Shown in pieces: positions 1 through 11,445 of a stretch of 64,000 bases of DNA. The stretch is from Thauera chlorobenzoica (GTDB taxonomy: Bacteria > Pseudomonadota > Gammaproteobacteria > Burkholderiales > Rhodocyclaceae): the NCBI RefSeq assembly GCF_001922305.1, contig NZ_CP018839.1, forward strand, positions 2,232,001-2,296,000. Reading direction: 5' to 3'. Under the pieces are notes generated by a model that worked only from the letters and a program-made list of their open reading frames with translations, did no database searches and was not told the origin of the DNA. A program made the position numbers and the translations under genes. Position 1 is the first letter of the stretch, and each line of letters begins with the position of its first letter.

Positions 1-396
1 ATGCTGCACCGCGCCATCCTGGGTTCGCTCGAGCGCTTCATCGGGATCCTGATCGAGAACCACGCGGGGGCGATGCCGATGTGGCTTGCGCCGGTGCAGG
101 CCGTGGTGATGAACATCTCCGAAGGCCAGGCTGAGTATGCCAGCGAGGCGGCAGCAAGGCTCAGGAAAGCGGGCTTCCGGGTCGAGGTTGATTTGCGCAA
201 CGAGAAGATTAACTATAAAATCCGCGAACATAGCGTGCAGAAGCTGCCTTACCAGGTCGTTATCGGCGAGAAGGAAAAGGCCGCAGGTTTGGTGGCTGTG
301 CGTGCGCGGGGGGGCCAGGATCTTGGCCAAATGTCCCTCGATTCGCTGATCGAACGCTGGCGTCGCGAAGTCGAAGCGAAAGCCGGTTCGGTCTGA
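1..396 (+). CDS. thrS: Threonyl-tRNA synthetase, C-terminal part (5' truncated by window)
   Basis: This is the last 131 residues of threonyl-tRNA synthetase, which charges tRNA-Thr in the cytoplasm. The stretch [16 protein letters not shown] is the class II motif 3 region. PMWLAPVQ and the following roughly 100 residues match the anticodon-binding domain. The ATG at position 1 is only an internal Met, because the full enzyme is about 640 residues and the gene must begin upstream of the window. It is followed by infC, rpmI, rplT, pheS and pheT, the classic order in proteobacteria, which supports the call. Confidence 0.95.
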   Translation: MLHRAILGSLERFIGILIENHAGAMPMWLAPVQAVVMNISEGQAEYASEAAARLRKAGFRVEVDLRNEKINYKIREHSVQKLPYQVVIGEKEKAAGLVAVRARGGQDLGQMSLDSLIERWRREVEAKAGSV

Positions 397-422
397 TTTT
401 GGTTTTCGTGGAGAGTTGAACC

Positions 423-944
423 ATCGCTCAAGATAAGAAGCAGCGCGTTAATGGGGAGATCAACGCGCTCGAACTCCGGCTGGTTGGCGAAGAAGGCGAA
501 CAGCTGGGGATCGTGTCCCTGAACGCAGCCCTCAGCATGGCCGAAGAGGCCGGGCTGGATCTTGTCGAGATTGCACCGATGGCCAAGCCGCCGGTCTGCA
601 AGATCATGGATTACGGCAAGTTCAAGTATCAGGAACAGAAGAAGGCCCACGAAACCCGGCTCAAGCAGAAACAGGTCCAGGTGAAGGAAGTCAAGCTTCG
701 CCCCGGCACCGACGAGAACGATTACCAGATCAAGTTGCGCAATCTCAAGCGCTTCCTGGATGAAGGCGACAAGTGCAAGGTGACCTTGCGCTTCCGCGGC
801 CGGGAAATGGCGCACCAGGAGTTCGGCTTGCGCCAGCTCGAGCGCATCAAGGCCGACCTGGATGAACTGGGCCAGGTCGAGCAGATGCCGAAGATGGAAG
901 GGCGCCAGATGATCATGATCATCGCGCCGAAAAAGAACCGCTGA
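423..944 (+). CDS. infC: Translation initiation factor IF-3, ATC start codon
   Basis: IF-3 binds the 30S subunit, prevents premature 50S joining and proofreads start codons. The frame read from 423 gives 173 residues, beginning [19 protein letters not shown] after the initiator, the usual N-terminus of the family. The codon at 423 is ATC, and no ATG or GTG in this frame would give a full-length N-domain. The GTG at 513 would remove 30 conserved residues. A GGAGAG ribosome-binding site at 410-415 sits 7 bases upstream. Rare AUU or AUC starts are the known basis of IF-3 autoregulation, because IF-3 discriminates against its own start codon. The C-domain ([17 protein letters not shown] onward) is intact. 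Confidence 0.95.
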   Translation: MAQDKKQRVNGEINALELRLVGEEGEQLGIVSLNAALSMAEEAGLDLVEIAPMAKPPVCKIMDYGKFKYQEQKKAHETRLKQKQVQVKEVKLRPGTDENDYQIKLRNLKRFLDEGDKCKVTLRFRGREMAHQEFGLRQLERIKADLDELGQVEQMPKMEGRQMIMIIAPKKNR

Positions 945-1087
945 CCGGTTCAATGATTTTGTCCCTGCGGGGGCAAGGCCGTGGGGCAGGAGTCCTGCCC
1001 GGCGGAAAACAAGTGCTGTCGGGTGTCAAAACGCATCGGGGTTTTTCGATGCTACCTGGCGGCATCCAAAAACATGGAGTCCGAGCA
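945..1087 (+). promoter_or_regulatory. Leader between infC and rpmI with hairpins
   Basis: This 143-base spacer holds a strong hairpin at 984-1000 (7-bp stem GGGCAGG/CCTGCCC, 3-base loop) and a weaker one at about 1032-1051 (GCATCG/CGATGC). In E. coli and Bacillus, L20 represses rpmI-rplT translation through structured RNA in this operon. The spacer is a plausible site for such control here, but no specific L20-binding motif was verified. An open frame runs through it in phase with rpmI, but it lacks any conserved N-terminal extension. Confidence 0.3.
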
Positions 1088-1285
1088 ATGCCCAAGATGA
1101 AGACCAAGAGCGGAGCCGCGAAGCGGTTCAAGGTCCGCTCGAGCGGGGGGATCAAGCGGTCCCAGGCGTTCAAGCGCCACATCCTTACCAAGAAGACCAC
1201 CAAGGCCAAGCGTCAGCTGCGCGGCATGACCGAAGTTCATGCCGCGGATGAAAAGCTGATCCGCGCCATGCTTCCGTACGCTTGA
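1088..1285 (+). CDS. rpmI: 50S ribosomal protein L35
   Basis: L35 is a small, very basic 65-residue protein of the large ribosomal subunit. The sequence [16 protein letters not shown] is the diagnostic N-terminus of the family, and the protein ends RAMLPYA. The open frame extends upstream to 953, but L35 is always about 65 residues and the start at 1088 begins exactly at the conserved motif, so 1088 is chosen. It lies between infC and rplT, with 12 bases before rplT, and is presumably co-transcribed and co-regulated with L20. Confidence 0.96.
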   Translation: MPKMKTKSGAAKRFKVRSSGGIKRSQAFKRHILTKKTTKAKRQLRGMTEVHAADEKLIRAMLPYA

Positions 1286-1297
1286 TAGGAGACCGCA

Positions 1298-2778
<1,481 letters not shown>

Positions 2779-2832
2779 CCCGGTCCGGTCGAACCCTTTC
2801 CGCCCAATCCACGCAATCCGGGTTATCGAATC

Positions 2833-5223
2833 ATGCAATTCTCAGAACAGTGGCTGCGGACCTTCGTCGATCCGCAACTGGACAGTGCCGAACTCGGCCA
2901 CCTGCTGACCATGGCCGGCCTCGAGGTGGAGGAGGCGGTTCCGGTCGCGCCGGCCTTCAGCGGCGTGGTGGTGGCGCACATCGTCGAGGCCGAGAAGCAC
3001 CCCAATGCCGACAAGCTCAAGTTGTGCAAGGTCGATGCGGGCACCGGAGAACTGCTGCAAATTGTCTGCGGTGCTCCGAATGCCGCTGCCGGCATGAAAG
3101 TGCCCTGCGCCAGGGTCGGGGCAGTGCTGCCGGGCGGCTTCGCGATCAAGGCGGCGAAGCTGCGCGGAGTCGAATCCTTCGGCATGCTGTGCTCGGCGCG
3201 TGAGCTGGGCCTGTCGGAAGACCACGCGGGCCTCCACGTCCTGCCCGAGGACGCGGCGGTGGGTACCGATATCCGCGACTACCTTGGCCTTGACGATACC
3301 CTGTTTACCATCAAGCTCACCCCCAACCGGGCGGACTGCCTGAGCCTGGTGGGTGTCGCGCGCGAGGTCGCAGCGATCACCGGGGCACCCCTGAATCTCG
3401 CGGCGACCGATGCCGTCGCGCCCACGGTGGATGACCGCCGTGCCATCGTGCTCGATGCTCCGGCAGCCTGCCCACGCTATTGTGGGCGCATCCTGAAGGG
3501 GGTCGACGCCCGGGCGCAAACGCCCGAATGGATGGTGCGCCGTCTGGCCCGCAGTGGCATCCGCGCGATCAGTGCGTTGGTCGATGTCACCAACTACGTC
3601 ATGCTCGAGCTCGGCCAGCCGCTCCACGCCTTCGACAATGCGAAACTGCATGGCGCGATCCATGTCCGGCTACCGCAGGCCGGGGAGCAGGTCTTGTTGC
3701 TCAACGAGCAGAGTGTGACCCCCGCGCCCGACACCCTGCTCATCGCCGACGAGACTCGCCCCCTGGCGCTTGCCGGCATCATGGGCGGCGAGCACAGCGG
3801 GATCACGCTGGAAACCCAGGATGTCTTTCTCGAGAGCGCTTTCTTCGCTCCCGATGCAATTGCCGGTCGCGCCCGAAGTCATGGTTTCAGCTCCGACGCT
3901 TCGCACCGTTACGAACGCGGGGTCGATTTCGAACTGGCGCGCAGCGCGATCGAGCGCGCAACCGGGCTGATTCTCGACATCTGCGGCGGAGCGGCGGGTC
4001 CAGTCGAAGAGGCGCTTGTCCGCACGGCGCTGCCGGTGCGTGCGCCGGTACGCCTGCGTCCCGCGCGCGCGCGCCGGGTGCTCGGTATCACGCTGTCCGA
4101 TGAGGCTGTCTGCAGGCTGCTGGAGCGCGTGCATCTGCAGCTTGCACGGGAGGGCGAGGACTTCATGGTGACGCCGCCGTCGTGGCGGTTCGATATCGGG
4201 ATCGAGGAGGATCTGATCGAGGAGCTGGCCCGCCTGCATGGTTACGACAATATTCCGGCGGTTGCCCCTCAGGGCAGCCTGATGATGCTGCCGAGCTCGG
4301 AGCGCTCCCGTCCGGTGTGGGCGCTGCGCCACCTGATGGCCGCCCGCGGCTACCAGGAAGTGGTGAATTTCGCCTTTGTCGAGGAAGCCTGGGAGCGGGA
4401 TTTCTGCGCCAACGAGGACCCGATCCGCCTCGCCAACCCGATCGCCAGCCAGCTTTCGGTGATGCGCTCGAGCCTGATTCCCGGGCTCGCGGGCAATCTG
4501 GCGACCAACCGCAAGCGCCAGAGCGACCGGGTGCGCGTCTTCGAAGTGGCCCGCGTGTTCGAGCGCAAGGCGGATGGCGAGCCGGTTCGCGGCTTCCATC
4601 AGGTCATGAATCTTGCCGCGCTGGCTGCCGGTCCGGTGGTTCCGGAACAATGGGGCGAGCGTGCCCGGAACGTGGACTTCTACGACGTCAAGGGCGATCT
4701 GGAAGCGCTGTTCGCACCGCACCGGCTCGAATTCGAGCGCCTGTCGCATCCAGCCCTGCATCCCGGGCGTGCGGCCACGGTGCGCATGGATGGGCATAGC
4801 ATCGGCATCGTTGGCGAACTCCATCCGGTCTGGGTTCAGCGCTATGACCTCGGCAGCGCGCCGGTGGTGTTCGAGGTTGCACTCGATGCCGCGCTCGCCG
4901 CGCGCGTGCCGGCCTACGCGGAGGTTTCCCGCATGCCTGCGGTGACGCGTGACCTGGCGCTGGTCGTGGGTGTTGAAGTCACCGCTGCCCGGGTTGTGGA
5001 AGTATTGAAGAGCGCTGCGCCGGCAATCGTGGACGAGATCGCGCTGTTCGATGTCTACCATGGCAAGGGCATCGACCCGGACAAGAAGAGCCTTGCCTTC
5101 AGGGTGTTGATGCAAGATACTCGGCGGACACTTGAAGAGGCCGAAGTCGAGGCCGCCGTTTCTGCGCTGGTCAGGCAGGCCGAGTCCCAGCTCGGTGCCC
5201 GCTTGCGTGGCGCGGGAGACTGA
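2833..5223 (+). CDS. pheT: Phenylalanyl-tRNA synthetase beta subunit
   Basis: This is the 796-residue beta subunit of PheRS. In order it carries an N-terminal tRNA-binding (EMAP-like) domain around residues 40-150, including [15 protein letters not shown]. The B3/B4 editing domain follows (about 200-380), which hydrolyses mischarged Tyr-tRNA-Phe. Next come the B5 DNA-binding-like domain, a catalytic-core-like domain, and the FDX-ACB anticodon-binding domain at the C-terminus ([17 protein letters not shown] onward). The stop TGA at 5221-5223 is directly followed by ihfA (start 5225), so translation is probably coupled. Confidence 0.97.
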   Translation: MQFSEQWLRTFVDPQLDSAELGHLLTMAGLEVEEAVPVAPAFSGVVVAHIVEAEKHPNADKLKLCKVDAGTGELLQIVCGAPNAAAGMKVPCARVGAVLPGGFAIKAAKLRGVESFGMLCSARELGLSEDHAGLHVLPEDAAVGTDIRDYLGLDDTLFTIKLTPNRADCLSLVGVAREVAAITGAPLNLAATDAVAPTVDDRRAIVLDAPAACPRYCGRILKGVDARAQTPEWMVRRLARSGIRAISALVDVTNYVMLELGQPLHAFDNAKLHGAIHVRLPQAGEQVLLLNEQSVTPAPDTLLIADETRPLALAGIMGGEHSGITLETQDVFLESAFFAPDAIAGRARSHGFSSDASHRYERGVDFELARSAIERATGLILDICGGAAGPVEEALVRTALPVRAPVRLRPARARRVLGITLSDEAVCRLLERVHLQLAREGEDFMVTPPSWRFDIGIEEDLIEELARLHGYDNIPAVAPQGSLMMLPSSERSRPVWALRHLMAARGYQEVVNFAFVEEAWERDFCANEDPIRLANPIASQLSVMRSSLIPGLAGNLATNRKRQSDRVRVFEVARVFERKADGEPVRGFHQVMNLAALAAGPVVPEQWGERARNVDFYDVKGDLEALFAPHRLEFERLSHPALHPGRAATVRMDGHSIGIVGELHPVWVQRYDLGSAPVVFEVALDAALAARVPAYAEVSRMPAVTRDLALVVGVEVTAARVVEVLKSAAPAIVDEIALFDVYHGKGIDPDKKSLAFRVLMQDTRRTLEEAEVEAAVSALVRQAESQLGARLRGAGD

Positions 5224-5224
5224 G

Positions 5225-5530
5225 ATGACGCTGACCAAGGCCGAGCTGGCCGACTTGCTGTTCGAGCAGGTCGGTCTCAACAAGCGTGAAGCGAAGGACA
5301 TGGTCGAAGGTTTTTTCGAGGAAATCCGGACTGCGCTCGAACACGGTGACAGCGTCAAGCTGTCGGGGTTCGGCAACTTTCAGTTGCGCGACAAGCCGCA
5401 GCGCCCGGGGCGCAATCCGAAGACCGGCGAAGAAATCCCGATCACCGCACGGCGTGTGGTCACCTTCCATGCCAGTCAGAAACTGAAGGCCGCGGTGGAG
5501 CAGCTCAGTGATGCAAGCAGGCAATCCTGA
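5225..5530 (+). CDS. ihfA: Integration host factor alpha subunit
   Basis: IHF-alpha is a nucleoid protein that binds and sharply bends DNA as a heterodimer with IHF-beta. The 101-residue product [20 protein letters not shown] contains the family signature [24 protein letters not shown] with the DNA-intercalating Pro in the beta-arm. The frame is open back to 5132, inside pheT, but the ATG at 5225 gives the canonical N-terminus and lies one base after the pheT stop. The pheT-ihfA linkage is conserved in proteobacteria. Confidence 0.96.
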   Translation: MTLTKAELADLLFEQVGLNKREAKDMVEGFFEEIRTALEHGDSVKLSGFGNFQLRDKPQRPGRNPKTGEEIPITARRVVTFHASQKLKAAVEQLSDASRQS

Positions 5531-5891
5531 AACCGGCGCCGAACCCTTGCCGCCGATTCCGGCGAAGCGCTATTTCACGATCGGCGAAGTCAGCGAGCTG
5601 TGCTGCGTCAAGCCGCACGTGCTGCGCTACTGGGAGCAGGAGTTTACCCAGCTCAAACCGGTGAAGCGGCGCGGCAACCGGCGCTACTACCAGCACCACG
5701 AGGTCCTGCTGATCCGCCGGATCCGGCAACTGCTCTACCAGGAAGGTTTCACCATCTCCGGGGCGCGTAACCGGCTGGGCGAGTCGGCCCTCGTTGATCG
5801 GGAAAATGAAGCTCAGGTCGAGCGGTTCAGGGGGCTGGTGCATGAACTGCGCGCCGAGCTTGTGGAACTGCTCGGCGAATTGCGGGCCTGA
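5511..5891 (+). CDS. MerR family transcriptional regulator downstream of ihfA
   Basis: This small (126-127 residue) MerR-type regulator overlaps the last 20 bases of ihfA. The HTH_MerR domain starts around residue 20: [25 protein letters not shown], with the RYWE motif and the wing [12 protein letters not shown] short C-terminal helix replaces an effector domain, and no metal-binding Cys pattern is visible. GTG 5508 is an alternative start directly before the ATG at 5511. A MerR gene after ihfA is widespread in beta- and gammaproteobacteria, but its target is unknown here. Confidence 0.9.
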   Translation: MQAGNPETGAEPLPPIPAKRYFTIGEVSELCCVKPHVLRYWEQEFTQLKPVKRRGNRRYYQHHEVLLIRRIRQLLYQEGFTISGARNRLGESALVDRENEAQVERFRGLVHELRAELVELLGELRA

Positions 5892-5934
5892 CCAGGGTTG
5901 CTTCGAAAAACCTGGTAAATCCTGAAACTGCTGC

Positions 5935-5940
5935 TATAAT
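5935..5940 (+). promoter_or_regulatory. -10 box of the tRNA-Pro promoter
   Basis: A perfect TATAAT lies 12 bases before the mature tRNA-Pro 5' end, as expected for a stable-RNA promoter. The -35 region at the right spacing (around 5912-5918) is only weakly matched, so the exact promoter is inferred from the -10 element and its position. Confidence 0.6.
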
Positions 5941-5951
5941 GGCCGCTTGTG

Positions 5952-6029
<78 letters not shown>

Positions 6030-6037
6030 ATCAAACA

Positions 6038-6059
6038 AACCGGCCATGGCCGGTTTTTT
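6038..6059 (+). terminator. Rho-independent terminator after tRNA-Pro
   Basis: AACCGGCC and GGCCGGTT form an 8-bp stem around AT, directly followed by TTTT. It lies 9 bases after the tRNA CCA and ends the tRNA transcript. Confidence 0.85.
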
Positions 6060-6162
6060 GTTGATGCGCCCGTAGCAAGAGCTCCTGTGCCGGCGGGCAC
6101 AGCACGCTGTGCTAACATCACAGCCTCCCGACCGCGGTCAGCGGCATCCCGCAGGAATCCAG

Positions 6163-6906
6163 ATGCGTATCCTGGTCAGCAACGACGATGGCTATTTTGC
6201 CCCGGGGATCGCGGCCCTTGCCGAGGCGTTGAGTTCGCTGGGCGAGGTAACCGTGGTGGCGCCCGAGCGCGACCGCAGCGGTGCGAGCAATTCACTCACC
6301 CTTGATCGGCCGCTGTCGCTCAAAAGAACCTCCAACGGTTTTTATCACGTCAACGGCACGCCGACCGACTGCGTCCATCTCGCCGTCACCGGCATGCTCG
6401 AGCACTTGCCCGACATGGTCGTGTCGGGCGTGAATCACGGTGCCAACATGGGCGACGACACGGTGTATTCCGGCACCGTCGCTGCGGCGACCGAAGGCTT
6501 CCTGCTCGGCGTGCCCTCGATCGCGGTGTCGCTGGTCAGCAAGTCGGCGGCCGACTTCAGCGCTGCCGCCCGGGTCGCGCGGGATCTGGCCGAGCGCTTC
6601 ATGCATCGGCCGTTTCCGCAGCCGGTGTTGCTCAACGTCAATGTGCCCGATGTCGCCTACGAGCGCTTGCAGGGGATTCGCGTCACGCGCCTGGGCAAGC
6701 GGCACAAGGCCGAGCCGGTGGTGCGCGGCGTCAATCCGCGTGGCGACACGGTCTATTGGGTCGGTGCTGCCGGCGCTGCGGCGGATGCGGGCGAGGGGAC
6801 GGATTTCCACGCGGTCGCCAACGGCTGCGTGTCGGTGACGCCGCTGCAGATCGACCTGACCCATACCGGGCTCATCGCGCCGGTTTTCGACTGGCTGAAA
6901 AAGTGA
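6163..6906 (+). CDS. surE: 5'-nucleotidase SurE
   Basis: SurE is a metal-dependent nucleoside 5'-monophosphate phosphatase (survival protein). The 247-residue product starts [16 protein letters not shown], where the DD pair binds the metal. It continues with the conserved N in SNSLTL and the motif [24 protein letters not shown]. The frame is open back to 6109, but the family N-terminus begins at the ATG at 6163, with AGGA upstream. Its stop codon overlaps the pcm GTG start (GTGA), so the surE-pcm-nlpD-rpoS genes are translationally coupled, as in many proteobacteria. Confidence 0.96.
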   Translation: MRILVSNDDGYFAPGIAALAEALSSLGEVTVVAPERDRSGASNSLTLDRPLSLKRTSNGFYHVNGTPTDCVHLAVTGMLEHLPDMVVSGVNHGANMGDDTVYSGTVAAATEGFLLGVPSIAVSLVSKSAADFSAAARVARDLAERFMHRPFPQPVLLNVNVPDVAYERLQGIRVTRLGKRHKAEPVVRGVNPRGDTVYWVGAAGAAADAGEGTDFHAVANGCVSVTPLQIDLTHTGLIAPVFDWLKK

Positions 6907-7556
6907 TCACGCGAGTCGTCGATGCGGGTCAGGCGGCGCGGGCGCGGGCGCGCATGATCGAGCGCCTGCGCGTCCAGGGAATCCGCGACGTACGCGTGCT
7001 CGCCGCGATGCAGGCGGTGCCACGTCATGCCTTCGTCGATGAAGGCCTGGCCTTCAGTGCTTACGACGACACCCCCTTGCCGATCGGCTATCAGCAAACG
7101 ATCTCCCAGCCTTTCATCGTGGCGCGGATGATCGAGCTGCTGTGCGCAGGGCGGGAATTGGGCCGAACGCTCGAGGTGGGGGCCGGCTGTGGCTATCAGG
7201 CCGCAGTGCTTTCGCGGCTGGCTGTCGACGTCTACGCCGTCGAGCGCCTGCGCCCGCTGCTCGATCGCGCGCGTGCGAATCTGCGCCCCTTGCGTCTGCA
7301 CAACGTCAGGTTGAAACTCGCGGATGGCAGTCTCGGCCTCGCCGAGGCCGCGCCGTTCGACAGCATCATCGTTGCTGCGGCAGCGCTCGGATTGCCCGCT
7401 GCACTCAAGGAACAACTTGCGCCGGGCGGTCGTCTGATCGTTCCGGTGGGAGGGGCCGATCAGCGCTTGCTGCTGGTCGAGCGCCAGGGAAATGTTTTCC
7501 GGGAAAGCTGGTTCGAAGCAGTGCGCTTCGTGCCGCTCCTCGGTGGTACAGAATGA
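6903..7556 (+). CDS. pcm: Protein-L-isoaspartate O-methyltransferase
   Basis: PCMT repairs isoaspartyl residues in aged proteins using S-adenosylmethionine. The 217-residue product carries [24 protein letters not shown] with the substrate-binding YQQTISQP segment. SAM motif I is [17 protein letters not shown], and a later motif is [13 protein letters not shown]. The GTG start at 6903 overlaps the surE stop by 4 bases. The frame is open further upstream inside surE, but the overlap start gives the normal length. The 3' end overlaps nlpD by ATGA. Confidence 0.95.
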   Translation: MITRVVDAGQAARARARMIERLRVQGIRDVRVLAAMQAVPRHAFVDEGLAFSAYDDTPLPIGYQQTISQPFIVARMIELLCAGRELGRTLEVGAGCGYQAAVLSRLAVDVYAVERLRPLLDRARANLRPLRLHNVRLKLADGSLGLAEAAPFDSIIVAAAALGLPAALKEQLAPGGRLIVPVGGADQRLLLVERQGNVFRESWFEAVRFVPLLGGTE

Positions 7557-8410
7557 GATACGGTATTCGGATGCACAAACAGTCGCCTCACATCGCCCTT
7601 TTGCTTGTCGCCGGCCTCATGGCGGGGTGCGCTTCCAAAGTGACGGCTCCGGTGCGCGATGTCGCCGGCAGCATCCCGGGAGCGACGGTTGCGAGCTCAC
7701 CATCGCAGCCAAGTGGTGTTCATACGGTCCGTCCCGGCGAGACCTTGCTCGGCATCGCACGCCAGTACGGCGTGACCCTGCCGGAACTGGTGGCATGGAA
7801 CGGTCTGACCGACCCCAACCAGATCCAGGTGGGGGAAACACTTCGCGTGGCGCCGCCCGGCGCGGCGACGGGCAGCATTGCCGAGCCGGCACCGAGCGGT
7901 GCAGTGGCCGTGCCGGTGCCGCTCAACGGCGCGGATTCGGGCTCGGTGCCGCTCAAGCAGGAACCGATCGGAGGCCGTGCGCCGATCGCCGTGCCCGCAG
8001 CGCCTGCCGAGCCTGCCGCTGCAGGTGGGGCACCGACTTCGGCAGGCGGGCAATGGCATTGGCCGGCAGCCGGTGCAGTGATCGCCGGTTTCAGCGAAGC
8101 ATCCAACAAGGGGCTCGATATCGGCGGCCGGGTCGGCGATCCGGTCCATGCGGCGGCCGCCGGCAAGGTTGTTTATGCAGGCAGTGGTCTGCGCGGCTAC
8201 GGCAAACTGATCGTCATCAAGCACGACCAGGAGTACAACTCCGTGTATGCTCACAACGACAGGCTTCTGGTCAAGGAAGACGAGCAGGTCGCGCAGGGGC
8301 AGAAGATTGCCGAACTTGGAAGCACCGAATCAGACCGCCCGAAGCTCCACTTCGAGATCCGCAAACAGGGCAAGGCGATCGATCCGATGCGCTACCTGCC
8401 CGCACGCTGA
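7553..8410 (+). CDS. nlpD: Lipoprotein NlpD/LytM-domain amidase activator
   Basis: This envelope lipoprotein is expected to activate an N-acetylmuramoyl-L-alanine amidase during daughter-cell separation. A lipoprotein signal ([11 protein letters not shown]) is followed by a LysM peptidoglycan-binding repeat around residues 60-105 ([17 protein letters not shown]). A Pro/Ala-rich linker leads to a C-terminal M23/LytM domain. The metal-binding His of active M23 enzymes appears replaced by Asn (SNKGLDIGG), consistent with a non-catalytic activator. The ATG at 7553 overlaps the pcm stop; an in-frame ATG at 7571 is an alternative. In E. coli the main rpoS promoter lies inside nlpD; none was resolved here. 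Confidence 0.93.
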   Translation: MRYGIRMHKQSPHIALLLVAGLMAGCASKVTAPVRDVAGSIPGATVASSPSQPSGVHTVRPGETLLGIARQYGVTLPELVAWNGLTDPNQIQVGETLRVAPPGAATGSIAEPAPSGAVAVPVPLNGADSGSVPLKQEPIGGRAPIAVPAAPAEPAAAGGAPTSAGGQWHWPAAGAVIAGFSEASNKGLDIGGRVGDPVHAAAAGKVVYAGSGLRGYGKLIVIKHDQEYNSVYAHNDRLLVKEDEQVAQGQKIAELGSTESDRPKLHFEIRKQGKAIDPMRYLPAR

Positions 8411-8421
8411 GTGAGGTGAGC

Positions 8422-9357
8422 ATGGAGGAACCGGCGAATCTTGACGAACTGGAAAGTCATGAACCGGATCTTCCGCCCGAGGTGGAGGTATTTTCCGGCC
8501 ATCCGGTCCAGGCAGTCGAGAACGAGTTTTTCAGCGATGTCACCCAGCTCTATCTGAACGAGATCGGCGCTAACCCGCTGCTCAGCGCCGAAGAGGAGCT
8601 GCGCCTCGCCCGCCTGGTTCGGGAAGGGGATTTCCGCTCCCGGCAGACGATGATCGAGCGCAACCTGCGTCTCGTGGTCAACATCGCCAAGCATTACCTC
8701 AACCGCGGCATTCCGCTGCTCGACCTCGTCGAAGAAGGCAATCTCGGGCTGATGCATGCGCTCGAAAAATTCGACCCCGAGCGTGGGTTCCGCTTCTCCA
8801 CCTATGCCACATGGTGGATCCGGCAGAATATCGAGCGCGCGATCATGAACCAGTCGCGCACGATCCGCCTGCCGGTGCACGTGGTCAAGGAGCTCAACCA
8901 GGTGTTGCGCGCCCAGCGCAGCATCGAGGCGGTTTCGAATGGCGAATCGACGCTCGAGGACATCGCCGGCCGCCTGGGCAAGCCGGTCGATGACGTCAGG
9001 GCGATCCTCGCCCTTAGCGAGCACACCGCGTCACTCGATGCACCGCTGGATATCGACCCTTCGCTGTCGATCGGGGAGTCGCTCGCCGACGACCATCAGC
9101 CCGCTCCCGAAGTCCAGCTCCACAACGTCGAGATCGGGGATCTGGTCCGAACCTGGATCAGGATGCTCAACGACAAGCAGCGCTTGGTCGTGCGCCACCG
9201 TTACGGCATCGATGAGTGCGATCTGCTCACGCTGGAAGAACTGGCGACCCGTCTCGATCTGACCCGCGAACGGGTGCGCCAGATCCAGCTCGAGGCCCTG
9301 GGCCAGCTGCGCCGCATACTCAAGCGCAACGGTATCTCCCGCGACGCCCTGCTGTAA
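8422..9357 (+). CDS. rpoS: RNA polymerase sigma factor RpoS
   Basis: This is the general-stress/stationary-phase sigma factor, 311 residues. Region 1.2 starts near DVTQLYLNEIGANPLLSAEEE. Region 2 carries RNLRLVVNIAKHYLNRGIPLLDLVEEGN and the promoter-melting segment FSTYATWWIRQNIERAI. Region 4.2 holds the helix-turn-helix LTRERVRQIQLEALGQLRRIL. The ATG at 8422 with GAGGTGAG upstream gives the family N-terminus and lies 11 bases after nlpD. The order nlpD-rpoS is conserved. Confidence 0.95.
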   Translation: MEEPANLDELESHEPDLPPEVEVFSGHPVQAVENEFFSDVTQLYLNEIGANPLLSAEEELRLARLVREGDFRSRQTMIERNLRLVVNIAKHYLNRGIPLLDLVEEGNLGLMHALEKFDPERGFRFSTYATWWIRQNIERAIMNQSRTIRLPVHVVKELNQVLRAQRSIEAVSNGESTLEDIAGRLGKPVDDVRAILALSEHTASLDAPLDIDPSLSIGESLADDHQPAPEVQLHNVEIGDLVRTWIRMLNDKQRLVVRHRYGIDECDLLTLEELATRLDLTRERVRQIQLEALGQLRRILKRNGISRDALL

Positions 9358-9448
9358 GCACGGTCCCTTCATGGGGCGGGCCTTGCGCTCTGCCGGCACG
9401 GCCTCCCGCGTGCCCGCTGCCGCTCCGGCGCTGCCGGGGCGAGCGTGC

Positions 9449-10252
9449 TCAGACCGGTGGTGGGGGGGCGTCCGGGGGGTAGACACGGAGATAAAGCTCC
9501 CTGCTCGCATAGGCCATCACGGGCAGCGTGATCAGCAGCAGGGGCAGCAGCAGCGCACTGATGATGATCACCACCGCGAGCAGCACGGCCCAGCTCATCA
9601 CCACGCCGAAACGGCCGAATACCGCACGCACGCTCGCCACCACAGCCGGGACGAGGTGCGCACGCCGGTCGTAGAGCAGCGGAATCGAGAACGCCGATAC
9701 GGCGAACAGGATGAAGGCGAGCACCGCGCCCATGATCGCGCTGTAGAAGACGTAGCCGGCGACGGTTTCTTCGAAGCGCAGCAGGCGGACGAAGCCGACG
9801 GGCTCGCGCCCGACCATGAAGCCGTACAGGATCCCGGCATCGGTTATCCAGATCAGGAAGATCAGCACGCATACAAAGGACATCACCCAGCCGCCGCGCG
9901 GCATGCGCCGGAAACCGCGGACAATGTCGCCGGGGGTGGCTTTTTCACTGTGGCGCAGGCGGTCCGACAGGGCGAAGAAACCGGCGAGCAAGGCCGGCCC
10001 GACGAGCATGAAGCCGCCCGCGAGCGACAGGCTGACGGGGGCGATTCCGGCCGTCTCGAGGATGACGAACATCAGCAAGCCGAGCGCGGTGAATACGGCG
10101 GCGAAGCCTGCGCTGAGCAGGGGCTGGGCGCGGAACTGCACCGCTCCGGCGGTGATGGCGGCAAGAAGGTCGTGCCGCCGGACCGCGGCTGGGCGCAGTG
10201 TGGTGGGGTCGGTGGCGGGCTGCGGTCCGCCGTGAGGGGAGATGTCCGGCAT
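9449..10252 (-). CDS. DUF2189-like integral membrane protein
   Basis: This is a 267-residue inner-membrane protein with about six hydrophobic segments, for example LLSAGFAAVFTALGLLMFVIL, MSFVCVLIFLIWITDAGIL and VLLAVVIIISALLLPLLLI. The pattern resembles the DUF2189 / BPSS1780 family of predicted membrane proteins found in beta- and alphaproteobacteria, whose function is unknown. The N-terminus is soluble and Pro-rich, and the C-terminus ends in a Pro run. It lies 146 bases downstream of mltB on the same strand and could share its transcript. No catalytic motif is visible. Confidence 0.75.
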   Translation of the reverse strand: MPDISPHGGPQPATDPTTLRPAAVRRHDLLAAITAGAVQFRAQPLLSAGFAAVFTALGLLMFVILETAGIAPVSLSLAGGFMLVGPALLAGFFALSDRLRHSEKATPGDIVRGFRRMPRGGWVMSFVCVLIFLIWITDAGILYGFMVGREPVGFVRLLRFEETVAGYVFYSAIMGAVLAFILFAVSAFSIPLLYDRRAHLVPAVVASVRAVFGRFGVVMSWAVLLAVVIIISALLLPLLLITLPVMAYASRELYLRVYPPDAPPPPV

Positions 10253-10398
10253 GGTCGGCTACTCGATCGGGCGCGGCGCCCTGGCTCCGCGCGCCGCCTG
10301 CGGATGGCGACCGGTACGGCTGGCGTTATGGCCGTTTCGCCGATGGCTGGCATGTCACGACCTTCCGGTCGACGCCAGTTTAACCGCCGAAGGCCCGC

Positions 10399-11445
10399 TC
10401 AGGGCCGGTTCTGTGCGGAACGCATTTCGGCGACCAGCCGGTGCAGGCGCAGGGCTTCGGCCAGCTCGAACACGGACATCGCGTAAAAGCTGCTGCGGTT
10501 GTAACGGGTGATGACGTAGAAGTTGCGATAGCCCAGCCAGTATTCGGTGGCTGCGCCCGGCGTTTCCAGATCGACCAAGGTTGCGGTCGCCGCGGCCGCC
10601 CGGCCGTCCATGGTGGCGATGCCCGCACGCGCAAGGATGTCCGGTGCCAGGGCGGGCTCGATTCCGGCCGCGAGCAGGGGCGCGGTGTCGGCACCGGGCG
10701 CGAGCTGCGCCCGTTCGGCGACCAGGGCGCCGGCCTGCCAGCCGTGGGCATGGAGGTAATTCGCCACGCTGCCGATGGCGTCGCTGGCATCGCGGTCGAA
10801 ATCAACCCGGCCATCGTCGTCGAAATCCACCGCGTAGGCGCGCACGCTGCTGGGCAGGAACTGCGGATAGCCGAGTGCTCCGGCGAACGAGCCGCTGTAG
10901 CTTGCCGGGTCGCGTCCCTGCTCGCGTGCAAGCAGGAACAGCGCTTCGAGCTCGCGGCGGAACAGCTCGGCTCGCGGTGGATAGTCGAACGCCAGGGTGG
11001 CGAGGGCGGACAGGGTCTCGAAGGTGCCGGTGTGCCGGCCATACATCGTCTCCACGCCGATGATGGCGACGATGATTTCCGCCGGCACGCCGTACTGGTC
11101 GGCCGCGCGCCGGAGCGTCACCGCATGCGCTTCCCAGAACGCCAGCCCGCCGTCGATGCGCGTGCGATCGAGAAAGCGCGCCCGGTAGTCCTGCCAGGAT
11201 CGCGCCCCCTTGTGCGCGGGCGGGGTGATCAGCCGGATCACGCTGGGATCGTGGCGGGCACGGGCCAGCGCGCGGCCGAGTGCGGCAGGGTCGAAATCGT
11301 GGCGGGCCGCGAGTTCGGCAATGAACGCACGCGCGTCTTCGCGTTCGGCATAGGAGGCCGTGGCCAGTGCCGGCAGGGTAAGGGTGAGCACGGCGCTGGC
11401 CAGGTGGGCGAGGCAGCGGTTCGAGAAGAAGGCGGAAAAGCTCAT
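10399..11445 (-). CDS. mltB: Membrane-bound lytic murein transglycosylase B
   Basis: MltB cleaves the glycan strands of peptidoglycan, forming 1,6-anhydroMurNAc ends. The 348-residue product has an N-terminal signal-like segment (LASAVLTLTLPALATASYA) but no clear lipobox Cys, so it may be a soluble or uncleaved periplasmic form. The transglycosylase domain contains the catalytic Glu in IIGVETMYGRHTG, followed by ALATLAFDYPPRAELFRRELEALFLL and GALGYPQFLPSSVR. The open frame extends upstream to 11994, but that part is antisense to another gene; the ATG at 11445 gives the secretion signal. Confidence 0.93.
   Translation of the reverse strand: MSFSAFFSNRCLAHLASAVLTLTLPALATASYAEREDARAFIAELAARHDFDPAALGRALARARHDPSVIRLITPPAHKGARSWQDYRARFLDRTRIDGGLAFWEAHAVTLRRAADQYGVPAEIIVAIIGVETMYGRHTGTFETLSALATLAFDYPPRAELFRRELEALFLLAREQGRDPASYSGSFAGALGYPQFLPSSVRAYAVDFDDDGRVDFDRDASDAIGSVANYLHAHGWQAGALVAERAQLAPGADTAPLLAAGIEPALAPDILARAGIATMDGRAAAATATLVDLETPGAATEYWLGYRNFYVITRYNRSSFYAMSVFELAEALRLHRLVAEMRSAQNRP

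Noticed and set aside
953..1087. N-terminal extension of L35
   Set aside because: The frame is open, but L35 is invariably about 65 residues and the conserved start is at 1088.
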